Positions 1 through 4,313 of a stretch of DNA of 8,010 bases are shown here, one piece after another. The stretch covers positions 1 through 8,010 of the forward strand of contig JAEOUK010000188.1 of the NCBI GenBank assembly GCA_016839385.1. The letters are read 5' to 3'. The notes under the pieces were generated by a model. The model did not search any database and had not been told where the DNA came from. It saw nothing but the letters and a program-made list of their open reading frames with translations. This DNA is from Promethearchaeota archaeon. GTDB taxonomy: Archaea; Asgardarchaeota; Lokiarchaeia; Sigynarchaeales; MK-D1. The position numbers were made by a program, and so were the translations under genes. How positions within the stretch are numbered: the first letter of the stretch is position 1; each line of letters begins with the position of its first letter.

Positions 1-1441
1 AAGATTGTCTGAAATAGTTTGAATACGCATCATGAGTATACGAAGAAATTCCTGGATCTATCAATAATCGCCTACCAAATGCATAAAGTTGAACACTACC
101 GAAATCTTGATGAGTGTGGTAAAATTCTCCATAGGGTCCCCCATCAAAATAGGAAAACAATGCATTAGAATCATTCCATGCACTGCGTGAAACATACACT
201 CCAATATCTCGAAAACTCACGCTTAATTTCGGAGAATTTACACCTATGGGATTTCCGAATGAGTCAAAATAAGAAAATTCAGTATTGGTCGGGAAAAAGG
301 CACTACCTTGTCCGATGTAAATCTTCAAATATTTTAGTTTTGTGTCTCCAAATGTAGTTCCATAATAATCGGGCATAGTATTATGTAGCAGAAATAAATA
401 TGAATTCAATACTAAATCTTTTAATGTGATTGGACCATCCAAGTGCGGATAAGTATCTGCAATTTCAAGACAATCTAGTACATCTCGAGCAGCTATTACG
501 TGATAATTTAGTGCATGTTCTCGAGATCCACCATCGGAATAAAAAGTATTTTGGATTACTAGGGATAAGGTATCCCATACTTCTTGTTCCCAATCTAGAG
601 TTGGAAGAAATTCAGGAAAGTATGCACAAATTCTTAGTAATCCTTTAGATTCCATAAAAGCCCAATTATAATGAGTTTTGTGAAAATCTGCAATATATCG
701 TCCATGATCAGCTAAGAATCGTAAATATAGAAAACAAAAACTTGGTGTAAAATAGGTTGAATTCCGCAATTCCTCACCTACGGCAATAATATTGCGGACC
801 CGCAGGGCAGAATCAAGCGTACGCCATGTATAAGAAGAGCCCACGGGTTCTTTCAAAATAAAATCTGTGATGAGATCGATACATTCTCGGGCATACATAT
901 TTGCTTGAGATGTGTTACCAATAGCTAAATTCCCATTGTACGCTCGAGCAAAATCTTCTATCCATGCCCACCGAGAAAATTGCCAGATCCATTCATCATC
1001 TTGAGGGTATGGATTAGCATGCCAATTTGTGTTAGGAATTTCTCGTCCATTAACAATAATCGTTTCTGATTCAGAATAGTTCAGAAGGGAAAGTGTCTTT
1101 CCATGGTGAGTAAATATCCTTTGAATAGCCATATTTGCTCTTTCCATTTCTTCCGTGAGATTATAACTTATCAGCTCATAATTTGTGTCATTTGGACGAT
1201 TTTTGTAATATTGTTGAAGAGTTATTTTTGCAATTTCAATCTCTCCATCTTCGTAAGCGTCTTTAGCTTGAGAAATTGTAGTATAATTTCTATCAAGTAA
1301 TGAGAAAAACAACGATTCACTGTATGAAGAGGGTTCTTGGCGAAGGTTGGGATAAACTCCTAAATACACCAGAGGACCAGTGATAAGAATTATGTTCAAA
1401 ACACCGAAAAAAATCCCTTTCCAGCGCTTAGATTTCTTCAT
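1..1441 (-). CDS. Heparinase II/III-family polysaccharide lyase, membrane-anchored (C-terminus cut off by window edge)
   Basis: Probable lyase that cleaves uronic-acid-containing polysaccharides by beta-elimination. I translated 480 uninterrupted codons from the ATG at 1441-1439; the frame runs off the left edge, so roughly the last quarter to third of a usual 600-700-residue family member is missing. Residues 1-8 are basic and 9-29 hydrophobic, which suggests a signal anchor with the enzyme outside the cell. Residues 58-81 resemble the N-terminal helix of the family's alpha/alpha-toroid domain, with WRTLD at 206-210 and a toroid segment at 257-280 containing Asn259 and FPEF. Tyr313-His314 in LNYH is the expected catalytic Tyr region. 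The C-terminal beta-sandwich starts near 405 and contains DGGPYG (433-438), His442/His444 and IDPG (461-464), all hallmarks of the family. The gene lies 43 bp behind the MFS transporter, probably in one transcript. The family call is firm; the substrate (heparin/chondroitin-like, alginate or other) cannot be read from the sequence. Confidence 0.9.
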   Translation of the reverse strand, partial: MKKSKRWKGIFFGVLNIILITGPLVYLGVYPNLRQEPSSYSESLFFSLLDRNYTTISQAKDAYEDGEIEIAKITLQQYYKNRPNDTNYELISYNLTEEMERANMAIQRIFTHHGKTLSLLNYSESETIIVNGREIPNTNWHANPYPQDDEWIWQFSRWAWIEDFARAYNGNLAIGNTSQANMYARECIDLITDFILKEPVGSSYTWRTLDSALRVRNIIAVGEELRNSTYFTPSFCFLYLRFLADHGRYIADFHKTHYNWAFMESKGLLRICAYFPEFLPTLDWEQEVWDTLSLVIQNTFYSDGGSREHALNYHVIAARDVLDCLEIADTYPHLDGPITLKDLVLNSYLFLLHNTMPDYYGTTFGDTKLKYLKIYIGQGSAFFPTNTEFSYFDSFGNPIGVNSPKLSVSFRDIGVYVSRSAWNDSNALFSYFDGGPYGEFYHTHQDFGSVQLYAFGRRLLIDPGISSYTHDAYSNYFRQS

Positions 1442-1445
1442 TATA

Positions 1446-1451
1446 TCCCTT
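1446..1451 (-). promoter_or_regulatory. Ribosome-binding site of the heparinase-family gene
   Basis: On the minus strand AAGGGA lies 5 nt (counted from AGGG) before the ATG at 1441-1439. An in-frame upstream extension is not available because stop codons occur between the MFS stop and this ATG. The site supports the chosen start and translation as the second gene of a two-gene transcript. No convincing TATA box fits in the 43-bp gap. Confidence 0.45.
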
Positions 1452-1484
1452 AGTATGTCATCTTCCATTAAAGATTTTAGGCAT

Positions 1485-2783
1485 TTATAATTCTGATCTT
1501 TCAGTATGTATAACGGGATCAAACGAATATTGCTCTTCCAAACTCGATTTTGTTAGGTATATTGCTAGCCAATATAAAGGAATTAAAAGTAATTCCACAA
1601 TAATTGAAATAAGGAAAGGTCCTGTGTGTTTTATATAATCCCAAGCTAATCCCCCTAATATAGGACCTATAACTGCTCCCAAATTCATAAAAAAGGAAGA
1701 CATACCAAATATTTTTCCTCTTTTCGAGCTAGAAATCCGGCTGATATAGTTCTGAATTGTCAATCCTGCAGTAGTTCCTACCGCCATATCAAAAACTAAA
1801 ATGATTGCAAATATCCATATATTCTGAGATCCCCAGTAGATTAATGCAAATGTAAGGAAGGCTCCCAATGAAGAAGTTACTAATATCGTGATTTGAGGTT
1901 TCAGTTTATCAACAACCTTCCCAATTCTTGGCGCGAGTACAAAGTTCAGAATTCCTGCTGGGATCCACGCATAAGCTACTTGAATAGTAGAACTTCCCGT
2001 GAGTTCCAATAGGTATGGAATAATATATGGTTGAGCAATCGATGCATTCGTAGATGCCAAGAGGCGAACAAAGAATAGAAGCATCATTCCAATAAGAAGA
2101 TTTTTTACGGGATCTTTAGATTCTAACTGTTTTTCTCGTTTGTTTTCGATATTATTCTGAGACTCTATTACCAGAGATTCATCCACAATATACTGAAAAA
2201 CTATGCCTGCGACGATATTTGCGAACCCATAAATAATTAATGGTAAAAAGGTTAGTAACGGGGTATTAGGAATTAGTTCATTTATAAATATTGAGTATGT
2301 AATTCCAATTCCTGATCCTACAAAAATGCTGATTCCTAACCAAAAACTACGTTGACCAAATGCTGAAGAACGAACATCTTTATGAGATTTTTGAGAGAGA
2401 AGAGCATCAAAGGGAATCCAAAAAGAAGAAACCATAAACCCTAACGTAAAAGATCCACTGATCAAAAGATAGTAGGAGCGGAAGAAAATCGAGATATATA
2501 TAACAATATAAGCAATCCCTCTTCCAATAGTTCCAATTAATACAAGTCGCTTTTTCGACCATTTATCGGAGAGATATCCCGCTAAGGGGGAACTTATCAT
2601 ATAGCCGATAGTATGCAAGGAAAAAATTATACCGAGTTCAGTTCCTTGAACACTAAACACCGTGCTGGATAAGATTGGAATCATAAAATCAAGATAAAAA
2701 AATGCTAATCCGATAAAGAGTAAAGACCGAATCATTGGTCGAAAATCCGAAGTAAATTTCTTAGTGTTCACAGTGCTAACCAT
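1485..2783 (-). CDS. Major facilitator superfamily (MFS) transporter, 12 TM
   Basis: Secondary transporter of the cytoplasmic membrane, 432 residues, the usual length for a 12-helix MFS protein. Hydrophobic helices fill 18-200 and 227-411, separated by a charged cytoplasmic loop at about 201-226 between the two six-helix halves. The loop between TM2 and TM3 carries motif A: GYLSDKWSKKR at 69-79 with Gly69, Asp73 and basic 78-79. RGKIFGMSSFF (355-365) followed by GAVIGPILGG (369-378) is typical of the TM10-TM11 region. The protein resembles broad drug-efflux and sugar-type MFS members, and nothing visible fixes substrate or direction. It is the first gene of a probable operon with the heparinase-family lyase downstream, so uptake of lyase products is an attractive but unproven role; efflux is equally possible. 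Its promoter is shared with the divergent small gene at 2901. Family call certain, specificity unknown. Confidence 0.95.
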   Translation of the reverse strand: MVSTVNTKKFTSDFRPMIRSLLFIGLAFFYLDFMIPILSSTVFSVQGTELGIIFSLHTIGYMISSPLAGYLSDKWSKKRLVLIGTIGRGIAYIVIYISIFFRSYYLLISGSFTLGFMVSSFWIPFDALLSQKSHKDVRSSAFGQRSFWLGISIFVGSGIGITYSIFINELIPNTPLLTFLPLIIYGFANIVAGIVFQYIVDESLVIESQNNIENKREKQLESKDPVKNLLIGMMLLFFVRLLASTNASIAQPYIIPYLLELTGSSTIQVAYAWIPAGILNFVLAPRIGKVVDKLKPQITILVTSSLGAFLTFALIYWGSQNIWIFAIILVFDMAVGTTAGLTIQNYISRISSSKRGKIFGMSSFFMNLGAVIGPILGGLAWDYIKHTGPFLISIIVELLLIPLYWLAIYLTKSSLEEQYSFDPVIHTERSEL

Positions 2784-2828
2784 GCAATTCTCATCTATAT
2801 AATAATATTATCCAAATACGACCCGTGA

Positions 2829-2838
2829 TTATAAAACC
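2829..2838 (-). promoter_or_regulatory. TATA box of the MFS (and probably lyase) transcript
   Basis: Reading the minus strand, GGTTTTATAA is preceded by purine-rich GAA (BRE-like). Its T/A core is centred about 49 nt before the MFS ATG. With the usual archaeal spacing of about 26 nt, transcription would start near 2806, leaving a leader of about 23 nt. It mirrors GGTTTTAAAA at 2871-2880 on the other strand. Assigned by pattern only. Confidence 0.55.
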
Positions 2839-2870
2839 TTCATAAGTCCAATTTTTTAGGTTTTTCTTGG

Positions 2871-2880
2871 GGTTTTAAAA
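2871..2880 (+). promoter_or_regulatory. TATA box of the small divergent gene, placing it on a leaderless transcript
   Basis: GGTTTTAAAA (core TTTTAAAA at 2873-2880) is followed by AT-rich sequence up to the ATG at 2901. The core centre lies about 25 nt upstream of the A of the ATG, so the predicted transcription start falls on or within 1-2 nt of the start codon. There is no purine-rich ribosome-binding site before this ATG, which agrees with leaderless translation as known in many archaea. A second AT run at 2877-2887 would place the start inside the gene and fits less well. Confidence 0.55.
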
Positions 2881-2900
2881 TATACATAAAAAAATAAATC

Positions 2901-3203
2901 ATGGTAATCCCCACTTTTGAGCGTAGTTTAGATTTGGTTTTTGACAACGAATTCGAATTAAATGAGGAGGAAATACAACATCTATTTGCTTTGCTCAGTA
3001 AAGATAAAAAACTTATGAAAAAGATCGATATGTTAATCGAAAGTATTGATCCCCTAGAGAAAGAGAAGGAGAAATTTAAAGACTCCATCATGAAAGCTGT
3101 ACATTCCAACGTTGATTCAGTTGAGAATCTTTATAATGCAATTATAAAAGATGAAAAGATAATTTCATTCATACAAGAAATATTCTTGAAAAGAATGATT
3201 TAA
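2901..3203 (+). CDS. Small acidic/lysine-rich all-helical protein of unknown function
   Basis: I do not recognise this 100-residue protein. It looks soluble and almost entirely helical, with charged heptad-like stretches: NEEEIQHLFALLSKDKK (21-37), then LIESIDPLEKEKEKF (45-59), and a final hydrophobic-amphipathic helix (about 77-98). There are no cysteines, no signal peptide and no membrane segment. The ATG is chosen because a TATA box sits at the spacing expected for a leaderless transcript. An antisense frame overlaps most of it but is Phe/Ser-rich, as expected of the complement of a charged helical gene, so the plus strand is preferred. It shares its promoter region with the MFS transporter and may be co-regulated with it. 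A small helical regulator or adaptor is possible, but there is no DNA-binding motif I can name. Confidence 0.65.
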   Translation: MVIPTFERSLDLVFDNEFELNEEEIQHLFALLSKDKKLMKKIDMLIESIDPLEKEKEKFKDSIMKAVHSNVDSVENLYNAIIKDEKIISFIQEIFLKRMI

Positions 3204-3232
3204 TAGCGAAAACATAATAGGATGAACCTCTT

Positions 3233-3322
3233 CCTGAATTTTGTAGCTGAAAGTATAGTGGAAGTTGGAGAAGGAAATATTCCTACTGTGAAAAGTTCTC
3301 TCCCTTTCAGCTACCCTGAATT
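3233..3322. repeat. 11-bp inverted repeat with 50-nt loop, flanked by an 8-bp direct repeat
   Basis: GTAGCTGAAAG (3243-3253) and CTTTCAGCTAC (3304-3314) are perfect complements. The enclosed 50 nt can fold further: AGGAA (3272-3276) with TTCCT (3280-3284) around a 3-nt loop, and GAGA with TCTC outside it. CCTGAATT occurs at 3233-3240 and again at 3315-3322, immediately outside the repeat (2 extra T on the left). The block fills most of the 135-bp gap between two converging genes. It could be a structured 3' UTR or terminator for either gene, or a 72-bp MITE-like remnant with 11-bp terminal repeats and an 8-bp target duplication. There is no coding capacity and no long T tract on the plus strand. 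Confidence 0.6.
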
Positions 3323-3338
3323 CTTCAGATAGAAAAAT

Positions 3339-4109
3339 TTAGTGGGGTTGAGGACTGCCGCAAATCGGGCAAATTCCCCAATCTACTTTAATTTTACTTT
3401 TGCAGTTTGGGCAAATTTTTAGATTTGCATCTCGTTGTACTTGATCGAGAGGGGTAAATATTACTCCATTTTGAGTTGATGTAGATCTATCTGTTGCTTG
3501 CGGTGTCGCTTGTTTTGGAGGAACGGGAGGAATATCCAATTCATGTTGTTGGGAAAAAGGCTTTTGGGGAGTTGATGCTGGTTGGGAAGTATATAGAGTA
3601 GGAGAATCGGAAGGGGCTGTGACAGGTGGTGGTGATTCGGGAATTTCATGTTCAAGATTCTCTGTTACTTGGTAATAATAATAATTTTGATTATTATCTT
3701 CAGTAAATTCCATATTATTCTCATCAACACCTTTGAGATAATATACAATTGTCGAGTTAATCGGAACGTTCAATATATCTGCGGCAAAATAATCCCCTTC
3801 TCGCACCATATCCATCTGAAACCATGAAATACCATTATCCGCTGAAAAAAACAAGGTTAATTTTGAGATCCTTACATCATCTTCGGTAAGCTGAGCAATT
3901 ATTTTTATGGTTTTTTCTTTTTCAGCTTGAAAATCTTGTATTTGAGTAGTAGGCATTGGTGTCGAATCTGTTTCACTTACGGAAATACCTCCCTCACCTT
4001 TCCAACTTGCATGACAGCGAGGGCAAGTAGTGAACCAATTCGGATATTCGAATGTACAATTAGGACATTTCCGAGTCCAATATCTTGTAGTTTTAATTTT
4101 CTTCGCCAT
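3339..4109 (-). CDS. Zinc ribbon - Ig-like domain - Pro-rich linker - zinc ribbon protein
   Basis: A 256-residue protein of unknown function with a clear architecture. The N-terminal zinc ribbon has Cys15, Cys18, Cys29 and Cys32 (C-x2-C-x10-C-x2-C, knuckles CPNC and CPRC). Residues about 66-148 form an Ig/fibronectin-like beta-sandwich, recognisable from LTLFFSADNGISWFQM and IVYYLKGVDENN, patterns usually seen in archaeal surface proteins and sugar-binding E-set domains. Residues 157-213 are Pro/Ser/Thr/Gln-rich and probably disordered. The C-terminal ribbon has Cys233, Cys236, Cys247 and Cys250 (CPNC, CPIC), with the same spacing as the first. No signal peptide or membrane helix is present, so a cytoplasmic protein-protein or nucleic-acid adaptor is likelier than a surface role. 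The internal ATG at 4109-4107 is preferred over the ATG at 4145 because AGGAG precedes it. It is divergent from the beta-glucuronidase-like gene and convergent with the small gene at 2901. Confidence 0.88.
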   Translation of the reverse strand: MAKKIKTTRYWTRKCPNCTFEYPNWFTTCPRCHASWKGEGGISVSETDSTPMPTTQIQDFQAEKEKTIKIIAQLTEDDVRISKLTLFFSADNGISWFQMDMVREGDYFAADILNVPINSTIVYYLKGVDENNMEFTEDNNQNYYYYQVTENLEHEIPESPPPVTAPSDSPTLYTSQPASTPQKPFSQQHELDIPPVPPKQATPQATDRSTSTQNGVIFTPLDQVQRDANLKICPNCKSKIKVDWGICPICGSPQPH

Positions 4110-4120
4110 GAAAAGTCTCT

Positions 4121-4125
4121 CTCCT
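4121..4125 (-). promoter_or_regulatory. Ribosome-binding site deciding the start of the zinc-ribbon gene
   Basis: On the minus strand AGGAG, followed by AGAG, lies 11 nt before the ATG at 4109-4107. An ATG 36 nt further upstream (4145) is in frame but would bury this site inside the gene and add 12 residues that do not belong to the zinc-ribbon fold. The spacer is a little long, so this is good but not conclusive evidence. Confidence 0.45.
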
Positions 4126-4301
4126 ATTGATCTACTGTTCGGCATTTTTTATTTTTTGTGGATAGGATCACCAGCATACCTTCATTATATTAATAGATCT
4201 GATTTGCTAATAAAATTCCTCATTGAAAAATCATTTTGGATCAGATACCCGATTTGTCTACTAGAAAACTTTTTTTCATTCTGTAGAAAACAATACATAG
4301 C

Positions 4302-4305
4302 GGAG
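4302..4305 (+). promoter_or_regulatory. Ribosome-binding site of the beta-glucuronidase-like gene
   Basis: GGAG stands exactly 8 nt before the ATG at 4314. The downstream GIFT-domain gene has the same GGAG-N8-start arrangement, which supports both start assignments. Confidence 0.6.
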
Positions 4306-4313
4306 CAACGAGC

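Larger units (their letters stand above)
4110..4313. promoter_or_regulatory. Divergent intergenic region with promoters of the zinc-ribbon and beta-glucuronidase-like genes
   Basis: This 204-bp stretch must hold both outward promoters. Leftward candidates are the A/T run at 4145-4157 (minus strand AAAAAATAAAAAA) and TAATATAA near 4184-4191. For the rightward gene the region around 4263-4276 (AGAAAAC followed by seven T) is at a workable distance from the ATG at 4314 but is a poor TATA match. GATTTG occurs twice, 50 bp apart (4201 and 4251), without enough similarity to claim an operator. Short open frames on both strands here look like chance. Confidence 0.4.

Noticed and set aside
430..1300. 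Two short plus-strand frames (430-648 and 1103-1300)
   Set aside because: Both lie wholly inside the heparinase-family gene on the opposite strand, whose protein sequence is clearly conserved in family motifs.
2840..3109. Minus-strand open frame of 89 codons opposite the small gene
   Set aside because: Phe/Ser-rich, without a promoter or ribosome-binding site, and explained as the complement of the Glu/Lys-rich helical protein on the plus strand, which has a well-placed TATA box.
3218..3318. C/D-box guide RNA in the convergent gap (AGGATGA near 3220, several CTGA words)
   Set aside because: The C-box match is imperfect and the CTGA words are explained by the inverted and direct repeats; spacing does not fit a normal C/D' - C'/D layout.
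4110..4145. Upstream ATG at 4145 for the zinc-ribbon gene
   Set aside because: It would add 12 residues and put the AGGAG site inside the gene; the internal ATG gives a protein starting just before the first zinc ribbon.
4165..4260. Near-repeats in the divergent spacer (GGATCA...ATACC at 4165 and 4238; GATTTG at 4201 and 4251)
   Set aside because: Matches are short and interrupted, and chance is likely in AT-rich sequence.
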